From Candidatus Peregrinibacteria bacterium CG10_big_fil_rev_8_21_14_0_10_49_10 (GTDB taxonomy: Bacteria; Patescibacteriota; Gracilibacteria; Peribacterales; Peribacteraceae): a DNA stretch of 36,398 nucleotides. Below the pieces are notes generated by a model. That model did not search any database and was not told the origin of the DNA. It saw only the letters and a list, made by a program, of their open reading frames with translations. The stretch's first letter is position 1. Each line of letters begins with the position of its first letter. The position numbers were made by a program, and so were the translations under genes. The DNA is taken from positions 1-36,398 of the forward strand of contig PFDR01000040.1 in the NCBI GenBank assembly GCA_002772545.1, given 5' to 3'. Positions 9,011 through 17,760 of the stretch are shown piece after piece.

Positions 9011-10246
9011 ATGGGGCATTTTCGGGAAGATTGTCGCCTGTGTCACAGCAGGAATATGGAAACATTCCTCGATTTTGGCATGCATCCCCACTCAGATGGC
9101 TTTGTACGCAAGGACCAGCTGGAACAACCGGAACCGGTCTTCCCGTTGGCAGCGGACCTGTGCACGGAATGCGGGCAGGTGCAAATAAACTACGTCGTAA
9201 AACCGGAGTACCTCTACGGAGAAGATTACCTGTACGACGGAGCCATTACGGCAACAGGACGAACCCACTTCCTCGGTTTAGCAAAGGAAATTGTGGAGAG
9301 GTATGGCATTGCTGCAGATTCTCTCGCAGTGGATATTGGTTCCAATGTGGGGCTTCTGCTTTCGGGATTCCGGGAACAGGGACTACGTGTACAGGGAGTG
9401 GATCCCACGCCCAAAATGACTGCCATTGCCATAGCAAATGGAATCGACACCATCACGGAATGTTTCTCCAAAGAAGTTGCCACGCGGATTGTAGAAGAAA
9501 AGGGACAGGCATCGGTGGTAACCGGAACAAATGTCATAGCACACATAGATGATTTGGATGACCTTATGGAAGGAATGGATATTCTGCTCAGGGAAGATGG
9601 AATTTTTGTGATAGAAGCTCCGTACCTCAGTAATCTCATTGAAAAACTGGAGTACGACACTATCTACCACCAGCACCTTTCCTACTTTTCGGTGCACCCC
9701 ATAGCACAGTTTGCAAAACGCTTTGGTATGGAACTCTTTGATGTAAAGCAAACCGATATTCACGGCGGAAGTATTTGCATGTTCATAGGAAGGAAGGATG
9801 TATACGACGTTCGACCTGTTGTAGGGGAACTTATGGCCGCCGAAAAATCAGCCAACCTGCACAGCCCTGCCCGCATGCAGCAATTTGCACAGGATGTTTT
9901 GGCACACAGGAATGCTCTCACAAAAATGCTCTATACCCTCAAGGACCAAGGGAACAGACTTGCTGGCATTGGCGCACCCGCCAAAGGTTCCACGCTCTTA
10001 AACTTCTGCGGCATCAATAAATCTATTTTGGATTTTGTCACAGAAAAAAATACGCTGAAGGTCGGCCGTTTCACACCGGGTCACCACATTCCCATTCTCC
10101 CGGACGCCGCTCTGGTGGAGCGTGCACCGGACTACGCACTGATTTTACCGTGGAACTTTGCACCTGAAATTATGAAAAATCTGGAAGCCTACAGAAAACA
10201 GGGCGGCAAATTTATCCTTCCTATTCCAACGCCGCAGATCTTATGA
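9011..10246 (+). CDS. SAM-dependent C-methyltransferase with N-terminal zinc-binding domain (NovU/TylC3-type)
   Basis: CRLCHSRNMETFLDFGMHPHSDGFV...CTECGQVQ putative Zn-binding domain, VDIGSNVGLLLSGF motif I, C-terminal IGAPAKGSTLLNFCGI typical of the Methyltransf_14 region. Confidence 0.85.
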   Translation: MGHFREDCRLCHSRNMETFLDFGMHPHSDGFVRKDQLEQPEPVFPLAADLCTECGQVQINYVVKPEYLYGEDYLYDGAITATGRTHFLGLAKEIVERYGIAADSLAVDIGSNVGLLLSGFREQGLRVQGVDPTPKMTAIAIANGIDTITECFSKEVATRIVEEKGQASVVTGTNVIAHIDDLDDLMEGMDILLREDGIFVIEAPYLSNLIEKLEYDTIYHQHLSYFSVHPIAQFAKRFGMELFDVKQTDIHGGSICMFIGRKDVYDVRPVVGELMAAEKSANLHSPARMQQFAQDVLAHRNALTKMLYTLKDQGNRLAGIGAPAKGSTLLNFCGINKSILDFVTEKNTLKVGRFTPGHHIPILPDAALVERAPDYALILPWNFAPEIMKNLEAYRKQGGKFILPIPTPQIL

Positions 10247-10638
10247 GTACCGTAAAAATTACCAGGCCCTCACCCGTCCATGAGGATGATCGCGGCATCA
10301 TTACCGACCTTATCAATACCGCAGAAAATCCTGTCTACCACATTGGAATGATCACCTTTACCAAGGGTGCCGTGCGTGCAAACCACTACCATAAGGTTTC
10401 GGAGCAGTACGACTACATACTGGAAGGCAGCATAGAACTGGTTACGAAGGAAACAGATCATCCGGATGCAGAAGTGCAAACAGTGGTTATGCATCCCGGA
10501 GATCTGGCCTACATTCCGGCGAATGTCATCCACGCATACCGTGCTCTTACGCCTGCTACCATTATAGATATGACAACGAGGTCCAGAGAGGCAACCGGAT
10601 ACGAAGATGACACCGTGCGGGCCGAGCCCATTTTGTAA
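10243..10638 (+). CDS. Cupin-fold protein (putative sugar epimerase/isomerase-like)
   Basis: RANHYHKVSEQYDYILEGSIEL...HPGDLAYIPANVIHAYRA cupin motifs; ATGA overlap with the upstream gene. Confidence 0.78.
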   Translation: MSTVKITRPSPVHEDDRGIITDLINTAENPVYHIGMITFTKGAVRANHYHKVSEQYDYILEGSIELVTKETDHPDAEVQTVVMHPGDLAYIPANVIHAYRALTPATIIDMTTRSREATGYEDDTVRAEPIL

Positions 10639-10771
10639 TACAGCTCTGCGAATATACGGATAATGGCTGAATAGGCTTCAAATTCCTATATAGCGGCGGA
10701 GCAATCGCTACGCAGTTATGACGTACGCAATACAAAACTCATGTATGATTCATACATTGCGAAACCGTACA

Positions 10772-12085
10772 ATGTCTTTCTTCAGACCACTACTGCGCAG
10801 CGCATTTGTGCGAGATATTGCGACCATGCAAGTGGGACGCATGGTTCTCATAGGCTGCAGTTTTCTCTCTTCCATAATCTACGCACGGTTCCTGGGTCTG
10901 GGTGGGTACGGGCACTACGCTGTTGTACTGGCCTTTACGGGAGTATTTGGACTGCTCACCAATCTGGGACAGCAGGCCACAACTCTGACGTTCTTTGCGG
11001 AAGCCTATGGGCGCAAAGACCGCACTGCATTGGCACAAATTCTGCAGTACTACATTGTACTTTCGGCCTGCACAGCAGGTTTGCTCCTTCTGTTTGCCGT
11101 ACTCGCACCTCTGGTAACCGATCGCATCTACGGGAACCCGGAGATTGGCCACCTTGCCCGTATTGTTTTCCTTTCTTCCATTTGCGAACTCATTTTCATC
11201 TACTACTCCATTGCCCTGCAAACCGTACGGAAAATTCGCCTGCTCACTCTGCTGGAAAATGCTAAAACAGTTCTACAGGTAGGTCTTGCGACCTTGTTTT
11301 TGGTACGGGGCTTTGGTGTGGCAGGCATACTCTGGAGCTGGATTATTGCCTCGGCTTCCTTCAGTGCACTCAGTTGCTTCCTCTACCCCAGCCTCCGGGC
11401 CGAGTACAATCTTCCGCACATGTACGAAGCACTGAGAGAAGGAAATGCATCCACACTATGGAAGCATACAAAAGACGGACTCTGGATTGCAGCTGATAAA
11501 TCTCTCGGGAATCTCTACCCCAATATTTTTCTCTTTGCACTCAGTACACAGGTGCAGGAATCGGTCGTGGGATCGCTGCGTCTTGCCTTTAAGTTGGGAG
11601 GACTGCCTGCCTCGTTCGGACTTGCAAGTGTGGGGAGGCTGGCTTCGTCCGTTCTTCCGACCTTTGCAGGCAAAGGACACACCGCCCTGCGCACAGGGCT
11701 GCGCAAACTTACAACACACACACTGGCCATGCATGGCCTCATAACACTCTGTGGATTACTGATTATTCCTCCACTGCTGCCGGTGGTGTACGGAAAGAGT
11801 TTCGGCATTGCCGTGTATCCCTTTTTGGTAATTGCGGTACTGAATGTACTCCTCGCCTTTCATGCTGTTACCACACCCATTCTTCGCATCTACTCCAAAA
11901 TTTCCGTTGCTGCTGTGCTGAATGCTGTGGGCACAGTGGTAGCCCTGGGCCTGTTCTTTGGTTTGGAAACAGTGCTTAAGCCCACGTTCGCACTGTACAT
12001 CGCACTGCTGGTCTACCACGGTATTATTGCACTGGTGTTCCCCACTGCACTCAAATTGATCCATAGGGCACCGCCAACAGCGTAA
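10772..12085 (+). CDS. Oligosaccharide/polysaccharide flippase (Wzx/MATE-like)
   Basis: About 12 predicted TM segments; N-terminal IYARFLGLGGYGHYAVVLAFTGVFGLLTNLGQQ typical of polysaccharide flippases; start within the ORF is uncertain. Confidence 0.82.
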   Translation: MSFFRPLLRSAFVRDIATMQVGRMVLIGCSFLSSIIYARFLGLGGYGHYAVVLAFTGVFGLLTNLGQQATTLTFFAEAYGRKDRTALAQILQYYIVLSACTAGLLLLFAVLAPLVTDRIYGNPEIGHLARIVFLSSICELIFIYYSIALQTVRKIRLLTLLENAKTVLQVGLATLFLVRGFGVAGILWSWIIASASFSALSCFLYPSLRAEYNLPHMYEALREGNASTLWKHTKDGLWIAADKSLGNLYPNIFLFALSTQVQESVVGSLRLAFKLGGLPASFGLASVGRLASSVLPTFAGKGHTALRTGLRKLTTHTLAMHGLITLCGLLIIPPLLPVVYGKSFGIAVYPFLVIAVLNVLLAFHAVTTPILRIYSKISVAAVLNAVGTVVALGLFFGLETVLKPTFALYIALLVYHGIIALVFPTALKLIHRAPPTA

Positions 12086-12128
12086 GAACTTTCTTTCTTT
12101 CGTACGCACTTTCGGAGAGAATCTTCTC

Positions 12129-12773
12129 ATGGTCATCTTCCAGCCGGACCGGCACCTCCTCAGAACATTCGTCGAAGAGCACGCAAAGAATTTCTCGGGC
12201 TCAGTGGTGGATATAGGTGCGGGGGAAAAACGTTACGCACAACTCTTTGCGCACTGTGCGGAGTACCGCACATTGGACGTACGGGAAGAAACCAAGCCGG
12301 ATATTGTGTCTTCCATAGAAGCCATTCCGCTACAGGATGCATCAGTGGATGGCGTCGTGTGCACGCAGGTGCTTGGCGACGTGTGGGATGTGCAGAAAGC
12401 AGTAACGGAGATGATCCGTGTGCTGAAGCCGGGCGGCTTGCTCCTCATCACCGAGTCGCTGCTCAATGAAGAGCACGACGAACCGCACGATTACTGGCGC
12501 TTTACGGAATTCGCCTGGCGAAAACTCCTGGAAGAAGCATGCACCATAGAAGTTTTGGAAAAACGAGGAGGTTTTTTTACAGAGCTTGCTCAGCAGCGCA
12601 TTCGTTACCGGATAGAGAAGCATCATCTGTACAGCAGAAAAATAGTGGGACGCCTGGCAAATATCTGGGCAACGATCCTGGGAAAATGGGCGCTGATGAG
12701 AGACCGTCTCGATACGAGTGCGGCAAACAAAAAGTTTCCCCTGGGCTACTGTATTTTTGCCAGAAAGAAATGA
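12129..12773 (+). CDS. Class I SAM-dependent methyltransferase
   Basis: SVVDIGAGEKRYA, DGVVCTQVLGDVWDVQKAVTEMIRVLKPGGLLLITE. Confidence 0.83.
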   Translation: MVIFQPDRHLLRTFVEEHAKNFSGSVVDIGAGEKRYAQLFAHCAEYRTLDVREETKPDIVSSIEAIPLQDASVDGVVCTQVLGDVWDVQKAVTEMIRVLKPGGLLLITESLLNEEHDEPHDYWRFTEFAWRKLLEEACTIEVLEKRGGFFTELAQQRIRYRIEKHHLYSRKIVGRLANIWATILGKWALMRDRLDTSAANKKFPLGYCIFARKK

Positions 12774-12849
12774 GAGAAGAAGCCTTGTTCTATAGAATGG
12801 CTAACCGTGCTATAAACACTGTCTTGCACATGTATTTTTCCTCTTCCTC

Positions 12850-12872
12850 TCTCCCCCTGGTGAAGGGGGAGA
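12850..12872. repeat. Palindromic REP-like element
   Basis: TCTCCCCC-tggtgaa-GGGGGAGA, 8-bp perfect stem within cctcttcctctctccccctggtgaagggggagaagcaggatgagggg. Confidence 0.7.
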
Positions 12873-12921
12873 AGCAGGATGAGGGGATCTGTGAGAATGT
12901 ATTCACTAACAGAACACCCGA

Positions 12922-13644
12922 ATGATGTTCACCACTTCCTGGGATGACGGCTATGCAGACGATACGATAATTGCAGATCTACTGGAGAAGTACGGCTGCA
13001 CCGGAACGTTTTACATCTGCCCCAAGCAGCAGCATGGAAATGTTATGCTCCGTACGGAACAAGTGCGTGCCATAAGCATCAGACATGAGATGGGTGCGCA
13101 TACCATAGAGCATCCGCACCTTACACAGGTCACGAAAGAGGTTGCCCGCAGTGAAATTGTACGCAGTAAGGAGTGGGTGGAGCAGCAGACAGGAAAACCC
13201 TGTACCCTGTTCTGCTACCCGTATGGCGATACCAATGAGCAGGTGGCACATTTGGTGCAGGAAGCAGGATTTGCAGGAGCAAGAACAGTGGAGCAATTCG
13301 CGTTTCAGAGTGATGGTCCTTTCTACCTCCCTACGTCCCTTCACGTCTTCCCGTTCCCTTTGCGCCCCGTATTGAACAGGAGATGTGTAGATCCGCTACG
13401 CAGAGCAAAACCTCACTTACAGAGATTGAATATTCCTCTGTATAAATGGAGAGGATGGCTTCCACTTGCCAAGGCACTCTTTACCCATGCCTACGAAACG
13501 AACCAGCCCTGGTTCCACCTCTGGGGACACAGTGCAGAGGTGAAAAAAATGCGGATGGAACATGTACTTGATGTATTTCTCCAATTCGTCTCCACACATA
13601 AAGATGTAGAACATGCTCCCAATAGTGCCGTTTTACACGCATGA
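12922..13644 (+). CDS. Polysaccharide deacetylase family protein (CE4/NodB)
   Basis: SWDDGYADD, GCTGTFYICP, MGAHTIEHPHLT (H-x3-H), LFCYPYGDTN motifs. Confidence 0.87.
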   Translation: MMFTTSWDDGYADDTIIADLLEKYGCTGTFYICPKQQHGNVMLRTEQVRAISIRHEMGAHTIEHPHLTQVTKEVARSEIVRSKEWVEQQTGKPCTLFCYPYGDTNEQVAHLVQEAGFAGARTVEQFAFQSDGPFYLPTSLHVFPFPLRPVLNRRCVDPLRRAKPHLQRLNIPLYKWRGWLPLAKALFTHAYETNQPWFHLWGHSAEVKKMRMEHVLDVFLQFVSTHKDVEHAPNSAVLHA

Positions 13645-14867
13645 ACATACTTCTGCTCAATGACCGATACCCTCCCCGTTACGAAAGTAGTGTGGCGTCC
13701 ATAACATACGGACTTGCAGAGCAGTACAAAAAACTCGGCCACAAGGTTACCGTGCTCACCTCACACAGAAAAAACGTGTCGAAGGTAATTCTCCGGGAGG
13801 AACATGTTATAAGTTTACCGGTTGAATACAGACCTTCACTCCGACACTACAAATCTCTGCGACAGAAGCAGGTATCTGCGATGCTCGAAGAAGAGATCAA
13901 ACGGATTGCACCGGATGTGGTGCATGCACACAACCTCCACATGTACCTCACCTACGATGCGCTCCGTATTGCAGCAACATATGCTCCCAAAGTCTTCATT
14001 ACCATGCATGACGTCATGAGCTTTCACTACGGCAGGCTCGCAACCGGCCGGTATCTTGCATCGGGAGGAGAGAAGGTACACACAAACTGGTTTGACCATC
14101 TTGATGAGGCCGGTCTGCAGTGGAACCCGCTCAGAAATAAGATGATTCTGCGGGCACTCGGGCACGTGACCAGAGTGATCGCAGTGAGTACCGCGCTTAA
14201 GAAGGCACTGGATGCGCATGGTATTCCCCGTACCTGCGTGGTGCAAAATGGCATAGACATAGCCTCGTGGAGAGCAACTGAGCAGGAAGCTGCGGATTTC
14301 CGACGTGCACACGCGTTGGAAGGAAAGAAGGTAGTGCTCTTTGGAGGAAGACTCAGCAGAGATAAAGGAAGTACGCCTCTGCTGCACGCCCTATCCGTGG
14401 TAAAGGAGACCGTGCCCACAGTCCGCCTGGTGGTGATAGGAGATCCCGGAAGGTGGGCGGGGCTGGTGCAAGAGGCGGGTGTAGGGAGTGAGGTTACCAA
14501 CTATGTGCAGTGCATAGACTGGCTCCCCAAAGAAAAGATGCGTGCGGCCTATGCCGCCTGCGATGTCGTTACAACACCTTCTCTGTGCCTAGATACATTC
14601 AATTTAATGAATGCGGAAGCCATGGCAAACAGCAAACCCGTGGTGGGAACATGCTTTGGAGGTACACCGGAAGTCGTGGAAGATGGCGTGACAGGATATG
14701 TTTGTAATCCGCTTAAGGAGAAGGAATACGCAAATCTGCTCAGCAGACTTCTGAAAGATCCGGAGCTTGCACACAAAATGGGTCGAGCGGGGAAGCAGAG
14801 AGTGGAAGAGCTGTTTACGGTTGAGAGACAGGCAGAAAAATATGTAGATCTCTACGGAATGCAATGA
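13641..14867 (+). CDS. Glycosyltransferase family 4
   Basis: ATGA overlap with the upstream gene; DVVHAHNLHMY, VVLFGGRLSRDKGSTPLLHAL, FNLMNAEAMANSKPVVGTCFGGTPEVVEDGVTGYV. Confidence 0.9.
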   Translation: MNILLLNDRYPPRYESSVASITYGLAEQYKKLGHKVTVLTSHRKNVSKVILREEHVISLPVEYRPSLRHYKSLRQKQVSAMLEEEIKRIAPDVVHAHNLHMYLTYDALRIAATYAPKVFITMHDVMSFHYGRLATGRYLASGGEKVHTNWFDHLDEAGLQWNPLRNKMILRALGHVTRVIAVSTALKKALDAHGIPRTCVVQNGIDIASWRATEQEAADFRRAHALEGKKVVLFGGRLSRDKGSTPLLHALSVVKETVPTVRLVVIGDPGRWAGLVQEAGVGSEVTNYVQCIDWLPKEKMRAAYAACDVVTTPSLCLDTFNLMNAEAMANSKPVVGTCFGGTPEVVEDGVTGYVCNPLKEKEYANLLSRLLKDPELAHKMGRAGKQRVEELFTVERQAEKYVDLYGMQ

Positions 14868-14920
14868 ACCATCGCTCGTTACTCCTTCCTAACCAGCCAA
14901 CGAACGAACAGGGAAACGCA

Positions 14921-15955
14921 TTAGAGCGTCCCCTCTCCTTTGAGTTCGGCTTCCATCATAAGACTCACCAGTGCCTCAAACGTGACTGTTGGCTGCCAAC
15001 CGAGCTTCTCCTTTGCATAACTGGCATCGCCACACAGATGATCCACTTCATTGGGACGGAAGAACTGAGGATCAACCACTACAACTGCTTTACCTGTCTT
15101 GGTATCTATTCCCTTCTCCTCGACTCCTTCACCCTCCCAGCGCACCTCTATGCCTGCATGCGCAAAAGCCTTTTCCGCAAACTCGCGAACGGAATGTGTT
15201 TCGCCGGTTGCCACCACGTAGTCTTCCGGAGTGGGCTGCTGCAGCATGAGATACATGGATTCCACGTACTCCGGTGCATACCCCCAGTCCCGGTGCGCAT
15301 GTAAGTTGCCCAGCGGAATGTGGTCCTGTTTTCCCTGCACAACATCCACCACACCTCTGGTAATTTTGCGTGTCACAAAGTTGGAACCACGGCGGGGACT
15401 CTCGTGGTTAAAGAGGATGCCATTGCACACAAAGAACCCGTATGCCTCACGGTAAATACGTGAAATTTCGTACCCGTAGAGCTTGGCCACACCATACGGA
15501 CTTCGCGGTTTAAAGGGCGTCTTTTCGTTTTGTGGCGCCTCACCGGGAGCGCCGCTAAAGAGCTCCGAGGTGGAGGCCTGGTAGAACTTGGAGTGCAAAC
15601 CCAGTATCCGAATGGACTCCAGAAGATTTTGAACCCCAATGGCATCGGAGAGTGCGGTGTAATACGGCACTTCAAAGGAAATCTGCACATGCGACTGCGC
15701 CGCGAGATTATAGACTTCATCGGGTTTGCATACAGAAACAACATGCAACAGGGAATTCATATCTGTCATATCACCATAGTGCAGCCAGGCATCTTTGTGC
15801 TTTTTAAAGTAGAGATCGTCAATACGCTGTCGGTTAAACGAGCTGGTACGACGCACGAGTCCGTGCACCTCGTACCCTTTATCCAGCAGAAACTCCGCCA
15901 GATATGAACCGTCTTGTCCGGTGATTCCCGTAATCAATGCTCTTTTTGCGCTCAT
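14921..15955 (-). CDS. gmd: GDP-mannose 4,6-dehydratase
   Basis: ALITGITGQDGSYLAEFLLDKGYEVHGLVRRTSSFN, YNLAAQSHVQISFEVP, YQASTSELFG-like, SPYGVAKLYGY, FNHESPRRGSNFVTRKI: near-canonical Gmd motifs. Confidence 0.93.
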   Translation of the reverse strand: MSAKRALITGITGQDGSYLAEFLLDKGYEVHGLVRRTSSFNRQRIDDLYFKKHKDAWLHYGDMTDMNSLLHVVSVCKPDEVYNLAAQSHVQISFEVPYYTALSDAIGVQNLLESIRILGLHSKFYQASTSELFSGAPGEAPQNEKTPFKPRSPYGVAKLYGYEISRIYREAYGFFVCNGILFNHESPRRGSNFVTRKITRGVVDVVQGKQDHIPLGNLHAHRDWGYAPEYVESMYLMLQQPTPEDYVVATGETHSVREFAEKAFAHAGIEVRWEGEGVEEKGIDTKTGKAVVVVDPQFFRPNEVDHLCGDASYAKEKLGWQPTVTFEALVSLMMEAELKGEGTL

Positions 15956-15994
15956 GCAAGATGGGGAGAATAGAGGCAGAAATCACCCTGCCTG

Positions 15995-16029
15995 TCCACC
16001 ATAGTGGGCTGAAAGCCTACGAAGGTGGA
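15995..16029. repeat. Palindromic REP-like element
   Basis: TCCACC-atagtgggctgaaagcctacgaa-GGTGGA with inner GGCT-gaa-AGCC. Confidence 0.6.
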
Positions 16030-16252
16030 AGCAAGCCAAAGGATGATGTCGATAATGGGTGATCCATTGTACATGTCCGCAAAAGTATAGTTGGATTAGT
16101 CTACACTAGGAAGAGTTGTATTGGCTTTCCCGATAAAAACCACCAAACGTGATTTGCAAAAAAAATCAAGACGCTTTACGAGGGGGCCGCAGAAAAAGAG
16201 TAAAGTCTATCTCGATGTCCATTTGACATATAAATTTCTACATCAAATCGCT

Positions 16253-17740
16253 ATGGAAAAATTCCCTCAAATACTACTACGCAAAAAGAAGATGACAAGA
16301 AATTGGATCCCGCTTGTTGTGATAGCTTCCATGCTGCTTGCAAACAGCGCCTATGCAGCCAACCGTTTTTGGGTGGGTTCCGGAAACAGTAGCGACACAT
16401 GGGAAGACACCGCAAACTGGGCAACTCTGGAAAAAGGTCTGGGTGGTGCCAGCATTCCCAGTGCCGCTGATACGGCTGTTTTTACCTTTAGTGGAAATAC
16501 CGTACAAATTCGGAGCGCTGTGACTGTTGGAGGAATCACACTGCAGGGTACGGGTGCACTGCTGCAGGGAACAGGAACATTGGCAGTGGGGACTGCCGGC
16601 ATTCGCATAGGAAGTGGTTCATTTACAGGAGGAACGGGACTCCTCACTTCTTCAGGCAGCTTCACGCAGACGGGGGGAACTGTGACGGGCATACAGGGTA
16701 CCTTTGCCCTTTCGGGAAGTCTTTCTGTCACAGGTGCTTCTTCTGCCTTCACTGCTACCGGTAATCTAATTATGCATGGAGGAACGCAAACACTGGATTC
16801 GAACAACAGCGCTTTAGCCTCTCTCACTATTGCCTCAACCACAAGTACGACCCTTACTGCAGATCAAAGTATTACTACAAAATTACAGGTAAATACCGGT
16901 GCAACGTTCTCTCTGGATACCTATACGCTTTTTGCAACCGGAGGTACTGTGGTGAACTATGGGACCATCAACGAAAATACGGGGAAAATTGCCCTAGCCG
17001 CTACAAACTTTATTATTAGCGACAGTACCTTTACCAGTGAGCAGGTTTCCTTAAGCACTCCGGGTACACTCTACTTCACCCTTACCGATAGAGATGAAAA
17101 TATTGACGGGACGGCTGCAGATACCGTCTTCATTTTGGTTTCTACAGCTGATGGTGATAATGAGGGAGTGACTCTCACAGAAACAAATAACACATCCGGT
17201 ATTTTCCAGGGATCAATTTCCGCAGTGAATCAGGGAGTGAACAGCGGAAGCAGCATTATAGAAGTCTTTAATTCCCAGACAGTGACCATTTCTTTTACAG
17301 ATGCCCAGGATGCTCTCAGCAGCACAGATACGACCTCACTCACCATTCCGTTCATTGGTGGTGGTGGTGGGAATACAGCACGTCTGTCCCGCACTCGCAC
17401 AGCTGAATCCAGTACGGCATCTTCTGCTCCAGAAACAGAGGAGCCAGCTGTACAGGTGGATTACAGTATAAATAGTGTCACCCCAAGAGAAGTTACAAAA
17501 GAGAAAAGTGATACTGATTTAAGCCGTGCCACTCAGGCTCTCCTGCGTAAACAAGAAGGGTCTCAGGACGGTCAAACGCACCTTGCTGCTACATCTTCAC
17601 CTGTACGAGAGAAGATAACCGAAAACTTTAAAATTCGTGTGTGCAATCGTGTCATGCATTGGTTCAAAGGAAATGAGAAAATGCTGGACCGGATCAACCG
17701 TCGACTCGCAGGAAGGTTTGATTTTGAATGTATGGAATAA
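16253..17740 (+). CDS. Secreted beta-rich surface protein with conserved-looking two-Cys C-terminal segment
   Basis: Signal peptide-like WIPLVVIASMLLANSAYAANRFWVG; Gly/Ser/Thr-rich beta repeats; TDRDENIDGTAADTVFILVS...LTETNNTSGIFQGSI domain; basic C-terminus CNRVMHWFKGNEKMLDRINRRLAGRFDFEC. Start may instead be 16292. Confidence 0.7.
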   Translation: MEKFPQILLRKKKMTRNWIPLVVIASMLLANSAYAANRFWVGSGNSSDTWEDTANWATLEKGLGGASIPSAADTAVFTFSGNTVQIRSAVTVGGITLQGTGALLQGTGTLAVGTAGIRIGSGSFTGGTGLLTSSGSFTQTGGTVTGIQGTFALSGSLSVTGASSAFTATGNLIMHGGTQTLDSNNSALASLTIASTTSTTLTADQSITTKLQVNTGATFSLDTYTLFATGGTVVNYGTINENTGKIALAATNFIISDSTFTSEQVSLSTPGTLYFTLTDRDENIDGTAADTVFILVSTADGDNEGVTLTETNNTSGIFQGSISAVNQGVNSGSSIIEVFNSQTVTISFTDAQDALSSTDTTSLTIPFIGGGGGNTARLSRTRTAESSTASSAPETEEPAVQVDYSINSVTPREVTKEKSDTDLSRATQALLRKQEGSQDGQTHLAATSSPVREKITENFKIRVCNRVMHWFKGNEKMLDRINRRLAGRFDFECME

Positions 17741-17760
17741 TCTACTGCTTCCCTCATTAT

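Noticed and set aside
16121-16252. N-terminal extension of the secreted protein to 16121
   Set aside because: The extra residues are lysine/arginine-rich and precede a good signal peptide; a start at 16253 or 16292 is more plausible.
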